Source: Calendula officinalis (taxonomy: Eukaryota; Streptophyta; Magnoliopsida; Asterales; Asteraceae). From it: a stretch of 64,000 nucleotides of DNA. Below the pieces are notes generated by a model. The model had not been told where the DNA came from. It saw only the letters and a program-made list of their open reading frames with translations, and made no database searches. Each line of letters starts with the position of its first letter. The first letter of the stretch is position 1. The translations under genes were made by a program, and so were the position numbers. Of this stretch, positions 1-11,500 are shown in pieces. The stretch lies in the NCBI GenBank assembly GCA_963853835.1, contig OY970829.1, positions 5,872,446 through 5,936,445 of the forward strand, in the 5' to 3' direction.

Positions 1-3000
1 TCTTCGTAGAAATCTTGAAATCTAAATAAAATTAAATATTAATTTCACATCACATCATTTATAAAGATATAACAAAAAGATTAACAAAATAAATTATTAG
101 TACAAATGTACCTACCTTTTAAGTTGTTCAAGTAACCGAATATTTTCAAGAGCAAAACGTGTTACTTCTGGATTTTTATCAATTTTTGCATGAAGAATTT
201 GAATTTCCTCATTAAGTATTTTGTTTTCTTCTAATAAATAAGAATCAACAGGTATTAATCCACCAATAACAGACTCCATTTTCTGAATTTTATCTTCTCT
301 AAATTTTAACATCATTTTTGTCAACCTATTTTCTTCTTCCCGTTGTCCAACCTAATAACAAATTATTTACCTTTTTTATTAAATAAAACAATTCCAGATA
401 TTTATAAATCCACATAAATAAATATATAAATAACATACCAGACAGTTTAACTGTTGTATTTCTGTTTCAAGTTGTTTAATAGAATTTTCTGTTGATTTCT
501 CTCTCCTTAAAGCTCCATTCAGCGAAGTCTCTAAAGATTTCAACTATAAAACAATAACAAAAAATAAAATAAAAAATAGAGAATTACACTTGGATGACTA
601 ACAAAATTAAAATTTAGAGAAGAAATTAAAATTTTATATAAAATTTAGAGAAGATAAAATTAAAAAATAAGCAATAACAAAAAAATTTAGATTTTCGTGT
701 ATACCTGTTTACATGAAACCCTAAGAACTTTGTCATCATCAAGTGAGCTTGTATTGCTACAATTTTCATCTTTTGAACTAAATGTTAGAGATCTGGATAT
801 ATTAGGGCGTTTAAGGATAGCAATTTCCTCCTAAAATAGAAAACAACATGTATATTAATTTAATATTTTCTTGAATATTAAAAAGAAAATAAAGGTTTCA
901 CCTTTAGAAGTCTTATTTGGTGTTGAAGTGCTGTAACATCTCCTGATGCATCTTCATTTATCACCGCCTATTAAACAACTTTGCATTTAATTCAAGAAAA
1001 ATTTCTACAAAATAACTGAAAATTAATAGAAAAATAAGAGTTTCTTTACATTGTTTTGAATAAGTTTTGCACGTTGAGCAAACTTTAAGGTGTTCAAGGT
1101 CTCAATAGCAGAACTGCATTCAGAAAGCAAAGATAATAAATAAATAAATACTAAAATAAAATATATAAAAAATTATTATTATTATTATAGAAGGAAAGAT
1201 ACCTCAATGAAGGGCTCACGTTAGCGATTATCATTGTTTTTGAGTTTCCACCCAATGAATCCTGCATGACATATGCAGTTTGAATAATAAATAAATCAAG
1301 AAAATTCATTTTTTAATTAAAACTTATAAACCAAACCTGAAGAAGAAATGTGAGTCTTGAATCTCGATAGGGAACATGTCGTGTTCTTGCATTTGCACCT
1401 TCAACTAGAACCATTATTACATGACTGTTTACAAAAATTTCACATTTAAAACTAGTAATAAAATCAAGAGTTAATTACACGAATGGTCCTTTAACTTCGT
1501 ATCAAATTTCACCAATGGTCCTTTAGTTTCAAAAATTACACCGCTGGTCCTTATTTTTGAAACTTATTTCATCGATAGTCCTTTAGGCTTAACGGTGTTA
1601 AATATTTATGTTAAGTCTCCCATGTGAGATGCACATGAGGGCATTATAGTCTTTTCTCATTTCACTTTTTGCAAAAGAATTTAAAAAACAAGCTTATTTA
1701 CAACTTTTAAGGCAAAAAGTACCACACCACTTGCACACACCCACACCCATGTGCATCTCACATGGGAGACTTAACATAAAAATTTAACACCGTTAAGCCT
1801 AAAGGACTATCGGTGAAATAAGTTTCAAAATTAAGGACCATCGGTGTAATTTTTGAAACTAAAGGACCATTGATGAAATTTGATATGAAGTTAAAGGACC
1901 ATTCATATAATTAACTCTAAAATCAATAACAAAATCAATAATAATTACTAAAAAAAGTTCATACCCGAGTGTGGATAATGATTTGTTAATATTTGCAGCT
2001 TCTTTTAAACGTTCACCTTCGGCACCAGAACTTTTTTGCCTGTTAAATAGTAGAATTTACATCTGATTAAAAAAATTAATTTAAAAAATAATAATAATAA
2101 TGTGATTAAGTAAATTTAGCACCTTTCTGAACCAGCTAAATCAACAAGATTTAATCTTGCATATCTGAGATTAGAAGTCGAATCTTTTTCCCACCTACTT
2201 TCAATTACACACGTAAAAACACTGTGTGAACGACTGCTTTCTCTATTCATATTTGTTGCAGCTACTCTCCTATTTGCAGACCCCTAAAAATATTTATAAA
2301 AATAGAAATAAAAATAAAAAAGCAATTCAATTACAAAAAAGAATCATAATTCACAAAAGTACCTGACTTAGAAGCTTAAGAATATCACCAACATTATTAA
2401 CTTTATATTCCATAAGGTTTTCAACATATACACCAGTTTTAACATCTTCTCGCAGCTAAATTAAAAATAAATAATTAATTAATCAGCTCTAAAAATTGCA
2501 CAATATGACATTATTTAATATTTATTTTGATCTTAGAAATTAAAATGTCAGATGAGTAAGAAACATACTTGCAAATTTGTTGATGAAGGATTAAGGAGAT
2601 CAGTTATTTGTTCATTGTAAATCTCCAAGAAAGAACACTTGCAATTGTAAGCAAGTCTTTCATCCTTTCGGCTTTCTTCTTCCTGTATTAAAATTTAAAT
2701 ATAAACATGCATTTTTTTAGATGTTATAATTAGAAAATATAAAAAAAAATATGTTAATAAAATTCTAATTACCGCAACGATTCTAGCAAATAAGAACTCG
2801 AAAATTCGTGGTGTCATTCCGCGATATGGGCTCGGTTTTACTTCAAGATCATTTATTTCACCGAGCATTGTGTGTGTTTTTCCACTTCCAGTCTGCATTG
2901 GTAATTATATAATTTGGTGATTTTTTTTATAAAAAAAAGGTTAATTGTATAGAAAGTAACCAATTATGATCAGAATTTTCTGTTTGGGAAAACCAACTAA

Positions 3001-4311
3001 TTTTATACCAGAAAAAACCACCACAGTTCAATTTTAAAAAAAAAAAGATTGATTAAAGGCAATCATGCTAATGCCACGTCAGCACCAAGTTAGGAAAAAG
3101 ATTGATTAAAGGTAATCATGCTAATGCCACGTCTCCCAATTAGTTAATGTCGTTACCTAGATTTTTTTTTAGAAGTTAGTTACCTACTTACCTTAACTAA
3201 ATTTAAAAAATTCAAATTTCAAGTTTTTTGTCCTAAAAACAGTTGGTTACCCGTAAGGCAATTTAACTAACACTGGTTATCGTTTGATGCAATGCAACTA
3301 GACCTTAAATCAAACAAATGAGCTACAAATCAAGATTAAATTATTGACATTGTATAATTTTATTAACTGATATTACCTGCCCATATGCAAACATACAACT
3401 ATTATAACCAGATAAACAATTCTCCACCATTGGCAAACCAACCATCTTGAAAAGGGTTTCCTGGTCAACTGTTTCACATGCAACATGGTCAAAGGTAAAC
3501 CGAGTTTCTGGATGACCAACCCAAGTTAATGATTGTGCACTTTCCTGTTTCAAACACCTGTTATAACCTTGTGAACTGATTTCCATATTATTGAGTGGCC
3601 GAACACGAATCAAAACCTAATAAATATATATAATCAAAACTTTATAAGATGGAATTATATCAAAGCAAACAAGTAAACTATACAATTCCAAATAAAGAAG
3701 CTTACTTGAACATTATGATCCATCCAAAATGATGGATCTTCTTTAAGATCAAAATGAGGAACATCAACGGTATTTACAGTTGTGTAATTGTTGTAATTAA
3801 CAGGAATTCCTTTAGATAATGCAGAAAAATTGCTGACACGTGTACCACCATTAACAGGAGGTCTAGAACAACCACCATAAACCAAACCTGGATTTGGGGG
3901 TTTAATTGCACTTTTTGTAGGCGTACAATGTGTGGAATTAGCTTCTGAAAAACCTAAAGAATGTCTACCAACTGTCCGACTTGACCTAGGTGTATTCAAA
4001 CTCCCGATTCTAGCAAAAGCCCCTTGCTTATCGGGCGTCTTCATTTGAATTCCAGATTCTGGATTCCGTAGCTTTGGTTTAGTAGGTGTTCTGTAAATTT
4101 TGGAGCTTTTGAACCCTAATTCATGTTCAGATTTGCTAGGGTTTTGCGAAGGTTCGTGAACTGTGTTTAATGGCGGTCTGGAATAAATATCGGTGCTCAA
4201 TCGAGCAATAGATGGCTCACGAAGGTTTGAATTTACAGGTACATTTTCGGTTTCTTCGAAATTTAGGGTTTTACCTGAATTTCTGCGCGAGAATTTTGAA
4301 TCTCTAATCAT
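1..4311 (-). CDS. KIN12: Kinesin-12, POK/phragmoplast-orienting type (5' part of gene, 15 exons, runs off left edge)
   Basis: Exons on the minus strand, from GT/AG sites that keep frame: 3706-4311, 3377-3616, 2773-2892, 2569-2682, 2363-2455, 2123-2283, 1965-2039, 1337-1424, 1203-1261, 1050-1113, 902-967, 705-830, 439-543, 116-351 and 1-21 (partial). They encode the first ~724 residues. Residues 1-190 are a low-complexity Ser/Pro/Thr-rich N-tail. The motor spans about 203-540: P-loop GQTGSGKT (281-288), switch I NRESSRSHS (404-412), switch II DLAGSE (439-444), and the neck-proximal FAQRAKLIQNN. Charged, coiled-coil-like sequence follows. The family comprises plus-end motors that mark the cortical division site and guide the phragmoplast. 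The N-tail plus a motor opening with a DPSFW..HNVQVLIRVRPL-type sequence matches POK1/POK2 (KIN12C/D); I cannot choose between them. All reconstructed exons are open, so the gene looks functional. Intron 7 carries a MITE. Confidence 0.9.
1467..1918. mobile_element. Fold-back MITE inside kinesin-12 intron 7
   Basis: A 452-bp imperfect palindrome: the left arm beginning agagttaattacacgaatgg is repeated, inverted, at the right end. Both arms repeat a 'tggtccttta' phrase several times. The element is flanked by aaaatca at 1460-1466 and 1919-1925, a perfect 7-bp direct repeat (8 bp if the adjacent t is counted). The duplication marks a transposition event. The length suggests a hAT- or Mutator-type mobiliser. 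There is no ORF. It lies between the splice sites of intron 7 and should leave splicing intact. Confidence 0.8.
3047..3132. repeat. Tandem duplication in kinesin-12 intron 2
   Basis: A segment starting gattgattaaagg and ending atgccacgt occurs twice, at about 3047 and 3100 (offset ~53 bp). The second copy has small changes. It lies wholly within an intron and no function is apparent. Confidence 0.7.
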
Positions 4312-4500
4312 CCTGAAATTAACGAAACGGAAAAGGAGAATTCGAAAGTATAATTAAGAAGTGAGAAACATTGATTGGAAGTTTTAATACAAACCCTAAT
4401 TGAAGTGTTAGATGTTTGAAAGGGAATGTGATTAGATTCGAAATCTGTTGAACTCTCTCACTGTTACTTGCATCAAAGAAGCTGTTTTTGAAAAATGAAA
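4312..4500 (-). promoter_or_regulatory. Kinesin-12 5' leader with a probable UTR intron
   Basis: Immediately before the ATG the minus strand reads TTAATTTCAG/GATG, a good acceptor. About 80 bases upstream (near 4394) is a donor of the form TTAGG/GTTTGTA. A short 5'-UTR intron (about 4314-4394) is therefore likely. No firm TATA box or transcription start was identified. Confidence 0.45.
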
Positions 4501-5631
4501 ACTTTATGATTGAATTTGCCGAGATCTACTTTACAATTGACGGCTGAGATGTGTTGAAATTTGAAATTGGGTGCTCAGGTGTTCTAACGTCTATCTATTT
4601 TATGGGTTTTGTTAATGGGTTGTCATTAAGAGATGGTTACTACATAATTCGTTTGTACTTTCAGTATTGGGGGTTAATTCTTAAAATGCATGAGGCGGTT
4701 ATTGATTATGGTACGATTTTTTGATGCGTGTCTTGACGTCTTAGTGACAGCCCTTAGGGCTGTCATTATCATTTTCCTTATTTTATTTCAATTTGGATGA
4801 GTGTCTTATTTTACGAAACATAATAAGTCAAGGGGCAAATGTGTACTAGAGCTAAATAAAATTGCGTTTTGCTACACTTTTTAGTTGAAGTGTGCCAACG
4901 GATCCCGCCACCTTCCTCGCCACTTCAATCGGCGGCGTCCAACTGTTGGCACGGCCCGCCAGTTGGGAGCCGCCGGTATCCCACGCCGCTTTGAAGACGA
5001 TAGCGAGAGAGGAGATCGGTTCTTCAGGTGGGCCCCAAATGCTTAAAAAATTAATCTTTTTAATATTTTTTTCCTAACAATTGTTAATATTTATTTATTT
5101 TTATTTTTTTTAAACCTTTTAAATTTCTAAAAATACCAACTTTCATTCAATATTTATCATAACAATAATTTTCTTTTCTCCCACTCTATAATACTTACTT
5201 GATAAAATGGATAATGGTTCCTCTTCCTCTTCCGATTCCGCCAACGTTAATTATTAATTTTTTAATTATTGTTGTAATTTTATTTAATTATTGTAATGTT
5301 TTTAAATTAAATTATTATGTTTTTAATTATAGTATTGTTTTAATTATTAATAAAATAGAATAAATGGTGGGGCCCAAACTTGGTGAAGAGAATGAGTGCA
5401 GTTGGCATGACTACGTCAGTTTAATGTTAGTTAGTGTGTCTACTGACGTGATGATGAGTTGGCAGAAATTGACGGCGTCAGTTTGGATCATCATTGAGAG
5501 CGGTCTTATCTATGTTTCTTTCAGTTGTACGAATTTTAAAAATGATAATATTGTGTAACATGAATTTATTTGCAGTGATTATTAAGGTTCATATAATATT
5601 TCAATTTATGTTCTTACCTTCCTACTTATAC
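4501..5631. other. Intergenic DNA with two decayed transposon pieces
   Basis: No gene is supported here. At 4744-4768 is a palindrome (gacagcccttagggctgtc) identical in type to the termini of the MITE family at 13877 and 15992, so this is probably a remnant of that family. From about 4890 to 5560 is GC-rich sequence, then an ATG followed by a short Ser-rich reading frame at ~5209, then a terminus-like stretch near 5490-5510. The Ser-rich start is typical of PIF/Harbinger transposase N-termini, so this may be a deletion derivative of such an element. That is inference only. Confidence 0.4.
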
Positions 5632-5634
5632 TAA

Positions 5635-7098
5635 GGCTATGGATATGGGTACCATACCCACACTAAGTTTTTTTGGCACATCATCTGCCACCTCAGCAAC
5701 CACATCACCCCCACACCACATCATTTGGTGGAAATAGTCACCACACCACACCATTTTATTTTCCATCTCACTATTTCATTTCCATTTATTTTTTAAACAT
5801 AAAAATAATAATTCATTAAATTAAAATAACAATACATAAAAATAATAATTACAATACTTGAAATTTAAAAAGACTAAAATTAAAATTACATTAAATATTT
5901 CATGGCAGCCCGGGCCCTTGCCTTCGCTGCTATTAGAATTTCGAGATCTTCATGTCGCATGGCATCCTCTTTCATATTCAAAAATTTCAAATTATTGATT
6001 ATACTTTGTTCGGTTACAATCGCTCGATCTCTTTCATCTCGCTCCCTCTCTGGTTGACGTCGTTTTTGCTCCAGTTGAATCTTTTGACGATGCATCTCAA
6101 GCCTCTCTTCCGTTGCCTCAACGTGATCGTTTAACCGTTTTTGAATTACTTCCATATGCTTGCTCTTCGATGCCTTTTCCGCTGCATGCCTACCTGCTCG
6201 TTTAGCCTTGTCTCTTCCAATTGGTCATCGAGGAGGTGGGGTTTCTTCAACGTCAACGAATGTGTCATCTGGAATGTCATCATCCCTTGCATTAAGGTCG
6301 ATACGAGAACGACCATCGGAAACATCAACCGATTGTGAACTTCGTGAGCGTTTCAATTCCTGTTGATCCTTAGTAATTGTTGCGATCCACTTTGGATCCT
6401 CTTTTAAAATCAACCACTGTCGCTCTTGATCAAAATTATGGCCTTTTTTTCAACTTTGTATTGTGCCTTAGCGGCCGCCAAAACATCAAACTCGGCAATT
6501 CCGCTACTTCTTTCCGACGATAGTTTGTTGTATATACCATTAAATTTTGTTACCTTGTTGTTTAATTCACGCCATTTGCTACTAAGGCTATTGTCTTTTC
6601 GGTAAGGAGGGACTCCCATGAAGCTACGAAATTTAGAAAGAATAGTTTCCCAGTAGTTTTTAATTTTCATGTCATTCCCGTCTTTCTCGTTTTTGGAAGT
6701 GCCACACCAAGCTCGGCACAACGCAATTTCTTCCTTTTCAGTCCATGGAGTTTGTAGAGAGGTTTTGTAAAATTTGTGTGTAAAAAGGATTAATTTTGTG
6801 TGTAAAAAAGAGTTAATATATGTAAGTATATATAGGTAAAAAATTAAAAGATTTTTTTTTCAAATTACAACGGCATTATAGCCGTTGGTAGCCTCCAACG
6901 GCTCTTTTTCGATCAAAAAGTACGCTCCGACGTTCATGGTACCCCATTGCCCGTTGCCTTCCATGCCCACGCCAACCCCCCACGCTGTTGTGTGTGTGTG
7001 TGAGGGGAGGGGGGGGGGGTGTTCCAACATACCCCCACGTCGTTGCCCTCCACCTCACCCCCCACGCCCACACCCCATGGTACCCTTTCCGATCAGCC
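5635..7098. mobile_element. PIF/Harbinger-type element carrying only the Myb-like ORF
   Basis: Termini ggctatggatatgggtacca (left) and the inverse of ggctgatcggaaagggtacc (right) form an imperfect terminal inverted repeat. They are flanked by TAA at 5632-5634 and 7099-7101, the 3-bp target duplication typical of PIF/Harbinger. Length is 1464 bp. The only recognisable coding content is a decayed minus-strand Myb/SANT-like ORF. No DDE transposase is present, so it is non-autonomous. Confidence 0.8.
5886..6760 (-). pseudogene. Broken Myb/SANT-like (NAM-associated) accessory protein of a Harbinger element
   Basis: Read on the minus strand, the product contains WTEKEEIALCRAWC, then a KIKNYWETILSKF-type helix and a SLSSKWRELNNKVTKF segment. 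A long charged, coiled-coil C-terminal region ends at 5886. This is the layout of the DNA-binding partner (ORF1) of plant PIF/Harbinger transposons, often annotated as glutathione S-transferase T3-like. Two lesions are visible: a one-base shortfall in the A-run at 6444-6450 (frame change), and an in-frame TGA at 6225-6227. No clear start codon is seen, and an upstream exon may be missing. The partner normally helps the DDE nuclease bind the element ends. Confidence 0.75.
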
Positions 7099-7101
7099 TA
7101 A

Positions 7102-7315
7102 GGGCATGTTTGGCAAACCAACTTATTAACTTATAGCTTTTTTTCCTACAAGTTAATAAGGAGTTTTGAAAAGTAAGAAGTCCCTTACTTCTCAAATACT
7201 CTTTTTTGAAGTCCATAAGTTACAAAATCCGAACAACTTTTAACTTATTAATTTTTCGGAAAAGTTAATAAGTCACTAAGTAGCTTTTAAAAACTTTGCC
7301 AAACACCCTCTAACC
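7102..7315. mobile_element. hAT-like MITE
   Basis: Left end gggcatgtttggcaaac and right end gccaaacaccctc form an inverted repeat around an AT-rich interior that is itself partly palindromic (acttattaactt and aagttaataag). Termini of the form GGG..GTTTGGCAAA are common in plant hAT MITEs. It abuts the Harbinger element. I could not find a clean 8-bp target duplication. Confidence 0.55.
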
Positions 7316-7359
7316 TTTCAAAAAGTGGAGTAACTATCATCTCTGACCTTTGCCCCTTA

Positions 7360-7620
7360 CAGCATCCCCAATGGTTAAGTCATTGCAATGACTTATTAGA
7401 ATTGTCATGTAAGCTTTCCACTCAACTTTCATAAAAAGCTATCAAAAAGCTTTTGCTCCAATGCATGTAAATGTAAAAAAAAGCTTTTTGTGTGTCTAAG
7501 GAATGACTTATGGAAGAAAAAGCTTTTGAAGCAAAAGCTTTTTCCTAGAAGGTCATTTACCTTCATATGATCTTGATAAAAGGTAAAAAGCTTTAGAAAA
7601 AGCTCCTATTGGAGATGCTC
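7360..7620. mobile_element. Tourist-like MITE, copy 1 (TTA target duplication)
   Basis: 261 bp with ends cagcatccccaatgg and the inverse of gagcatctccaatagg, flanked by TTA at 7357-7359 and 7621-7623. The interior repeats aaaagctttt palindromes. A close relative of the same length lies at 55870-56131, and a damaged one at 25791. Confidence 0.8.
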
Positions 7621-7623
7621 TTA

Positions 7624-8374
7624 TATAGCTTTGTGGTGGAACTGCGATCCTTCGTCTATTCGTGACCTGGATGGCTTACTTAAATGGGATTATCGATTAA
7701 ATCTCAAAGGTGATAAGCTTCATAGCTTTCAAAGGTGATAAACATAAAAAGAACTTAGATAGTTCATTTGATTGGAATTCTTGGTGTTGTTACTCTATGG
7801 ATCATTGGATTAATTGTTTTTCTTTCACGTATTTTTATTGCTCCTTGCTAGTCTGCTTCTTTCTAGTATATTTTAGCCACTTCCAAAAAAATGTGTGACC
7901 TTGCCTATTATTTTAATATGTCTAGAATTAAGAATTAGGATTTTCGATTTTGCCTTGAACATGTTTTGTTCATATTTGTTAGAGCTCGGTTTATTTTATT
8001 TTTTTACATTTTCATACCTATACGCGTTGTTTATAAATTTTTTTATTAAGATTTTAAGTAATAGATAATTAAATAAATATCATTCTATAATTAGTGTCTA
8101 AATATATATTAAAACTTATAAATATATGGTTAAAATAATATTTTACATGTAGAAGCATGTATGTTTTAATGGTAGTACATTTAACTATATGTTGCAACAT
8201 CCAACTGGTGGGTGACATTGACAGTAGTGATGGTGGGGTGGTGGTAATACTAGTAGTTATGGTGGGTGGGTGGTGGTATTTTCAACTTTTAGAGTTTACG
8301 GGGTTAATAAAGATAATTATAGTCAAGTAATGAACATACAGTCTAATAAGTTCGGTTGGTTAGGGTAGCGTGTT
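7624..8374. other. Intergenic DNA without recognisable genes
   Basis: AT-rich sequence with a ggtgg-rich patch near 8210-8275. Short open frames occur but have no family features. I see nothing here that supports a gene. Confidence 0.5.
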
Positions 8375-8379
8375 AGTAA

Positions 8380-8524
8380 TATTACTAAATATGTATTATA
8401 TTTTGTGTATCTCGTATTTAGGTAGTTAGATATTTTGGAGATTATTTCCTTGTTTGTATTGCCCTATATATAGGGATCTTTATGTTAATAATATCATTCA
8501 AGTATTGAACCATAAACACTTTTA
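8380..8524 (+). repeat. 5' LTR of Copia element 1
   Basis: 145 bp starting tattactaaatatg and ending aaacactttta. It contains a TATA-like cctatatatagg at about 8463-8474, a plausible U3 promoter. It matches 12911-13055 with one visible mismatch. Confidence 0.95.
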
Positions 8525-8537
8525 CGGTATCAGAGCA
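8525..8537 (+). other. Primer-binding site for initiator tRNA-Met, Copia element 1
   Basis: cggtatcagagca directly follows the LTR. Ten or more bases match the usual TGGTATCAGAGC complement of the initiator tRNA-Met 3' end. The first base differs (c instead of t). Confidence 0.85.
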
Positions 8538-8591
8538 AAATCTCCCGAAAACCCTAGTTGCCTCCTTCTAGCCGTCGCACACCTAGCAGCC

Positions 8592-11500
8592 ATGTCGTCG
8601 ACCACCCCCACTGCTTCGACGAGTGAACAACCCAAACCCTCGAATCTTCATCCCGTTTATACTGTAACGAACATTCAAAACAAAGTTCGGGTATTAGACG
8701 GCGTGACAGTTTCGTATTCTTCATGGGTTAAGCTCTACTTCAAGCTACACGCTAGAGGATATAAGGTACTAGATCACATTGACGGTACGCCGTCTCCCGC
8801 CAAAACCAACGCAACATACGATACATGGTCCGAGATTGATGCTATCGTATTACAATGGATCTACGGAACATTGTATAATGATCTCTTGGCTCGTGTACTT
8901 GATGCGGACGCAACGACTTATTATGCTTGGACGAAAATTCGTGACATCTTTTTAAACAACAAAAGTTCTCGAGCCGCTACTCTTGAACACGATATCACGA
9001 ATCTTACACTCGCCACGTGTTCGTCCATGGAATACTATTGCCAAAAACTTAAAGCCTTGGCCGATCAACTCACCGACATGGATAATCCGGTTAGTCAAAC
9101 CCGCATGGTCCTTCAACTCGTTCGTGGTTTACCGGCCGAGTTCGACACTGTCGCATCCTTTATAAACCAAAGCTCCCCTAATTGGGATGTTGCCTGTAGC
9201 ATGCTTCAGCTCGAGCAACACCGCCAATCGGCTCGTCAAACCGGCACCGGCTCGGCCATGATGGCACCCACGGGTACCAAAAATCAGCCCACTTCCGGTC
9301 AGTCTTCTTCCAACGATCAACGAAGCTACGGAAGAGGAAGGGGTCGTGGCCGCTCCTCTAGTCGGGGGGACGAAACTCGAACACTGGCCGTGAACGGGGC
9401 CCATCAATGCCTCCTCCATATGGATACCCGCCGCAAGCCTACCCACCATGGGCCTGGTGGGCTCCACCGCCCTGCCCATATCCCACACAAAATATGGGTC
9501 GGCCCAACCATTATAACCAAGGGGCTCCACCCACAAAACCGGATTCGGCCCAAGCACATGTCACTCCACAAATGGAGCCCGATCCGCAACAGGCCACTCC
9601 ATCGGCCCACTCATCCGAACATGTCCAAGATTATAACGCCCTCTACCCCACTGATATAGGAGCTGCGTTTCATGCTATGCATCTCAATCAACCAGACCCA
9701 AATTGGTATATGGACTCCGGCGCATCTTCACACATGACCTCGGATGAAGGTAAAATACAATCTCATTTATCAAATTCTAGTACACGTAATGTATTTGTTG
9801 GTAATGGCACATCTATACCAATTAAAGGATCCGGAAATGCCGTACATACCACACCACACAAAACATACCACCTACGTGACATCCTTTACACACCTAACAT
9901 AATTAACAATCTTTTATCCGTTCGTAAATTTACACGTCATAATCATGTATCCCTTGAATTTGACCCTTATGGTTTTTCTGTGAAGGATTTCAAGAATGGG
10001 ACGATTCTTTCGCGCCACAATAGCTCGGGTGACCTCTACCCATTCACCACACCCGAACCATCTCCATCCGCTCAATTGGTCACCTCCTCCACGGAACAAT
10101 GGCACAACCGCCTCGGCCATCCGGGCAACACTATTTTAGATCTTCTTCGAACAAGTTCATTTATTTCTTGTAATAAAAGCAATCCTTCTACGGTTTGCCA
10201 CTCTTGTCAATTAGCTAAAAATAAAAGACTACCTTTTATGATTCTACTACAATTACTTTTGCACCTTTTGATATTATTCATTGTGACTTGTGGACCTCAC
10301 CCATCATTAGCAATTCCGGTTATAAATATTATATGGTCCTCATAGATCACTTCACACAATACGTGTGGATTTACCCCCTAAAATATAAGTCCGAAACATT
10401 CACTAATTTCACCAAATTCCACAACCTTATCCTTACCCAATTTAACCGTAAAATTAAATGCTTCCAATGTGACCTAGGGGGGGAATTCGACAACCACAAC
10501 TTCAAAACATTTGCCTCCACCAACGGACTTGAATTCCGTTTCTCATATCCCCAAACATCCCCCCAAAACGGAAAGTCCGAACGCATGCTACGACGTCTCA
10601 ATGACATCGTACGCGCTCTCCTCGCCCACGCACACCTTCCACAAAAATTTTGGGTCGAGGCCCTTCACACCGCCACCTACCTTCATAACATCCTACCCAC
10701 TAAAAGCCTTAAATCTCTCACCCCCACATACGCTCTATACCTAAGACACCCAACCTATGACCACCTCCGAGTCTTCGGTTGCGCATGCTACCCGAACACC
10801 TCCGCCAACCAAACCCACAAACTCCAACCCCGCTCTATCCGCTGCATCTTCCTCGGGTACCCCACCAACCATCGCGGTTACCGCTGCCTTGACCCAACCA
10901 CCGACAAAGTCCACATTTCCCGCCATGTTATCTTTGATGAAACATCTTTCCCGTACCCCCACATCACACCACCCAATTCCTACACCTTCCTTGATGACCA
11001 ACTCCCTACACCATTCTTAGACCCTAACACCTCATCCCCCACCTCACCACCAAACACTCAAACACCACCACCGCACCCCTCACCACTGCCCCCTACACCT
11101 CACTGCCCTCCACCCCAACCTAACCCTCATCACCGCCCACCGTCCCGAACCCAACCGCAACACCCTCCCAACCTCAATCACCACACACGCAACCTCAACC
11201 GCAAACTCCTCCTACCCAAACTCCTCCTACCCAAACTCCACCACCACCCGATAACCCTCCGCCTCCAACCAACACCCACCTCATGACCACCCGCGCCAAA
11301 CATGGCATTGTCAAAACACGCCAACCTCTAAACCTTCACACCGCTACCGACCCATCCATCTCCCCTACACCATCCACCTACTCTAAGGCTTTCCAGGATC
11401 CTAATTGGTTATGTGCTATGACAGATGAATATAATGCGTTACTAGAAAATGATACTTGGGAGCTTGTACCACGTCCCAATGACCGCCCAGTTATTCGTTG

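Noticed and set aside
6876..7136. Pro/Gly-rich frames at the right end of the Harbinger element
   Set aside because: They follow a g/t-rich simple repeat within the transposon and are not conserved in any recognisable way.
9129..9610. Minus-strand frames of 142 and 68 residues over Copia gag
   Set aside because: Antisense shadows of the gag-pol coding strand.
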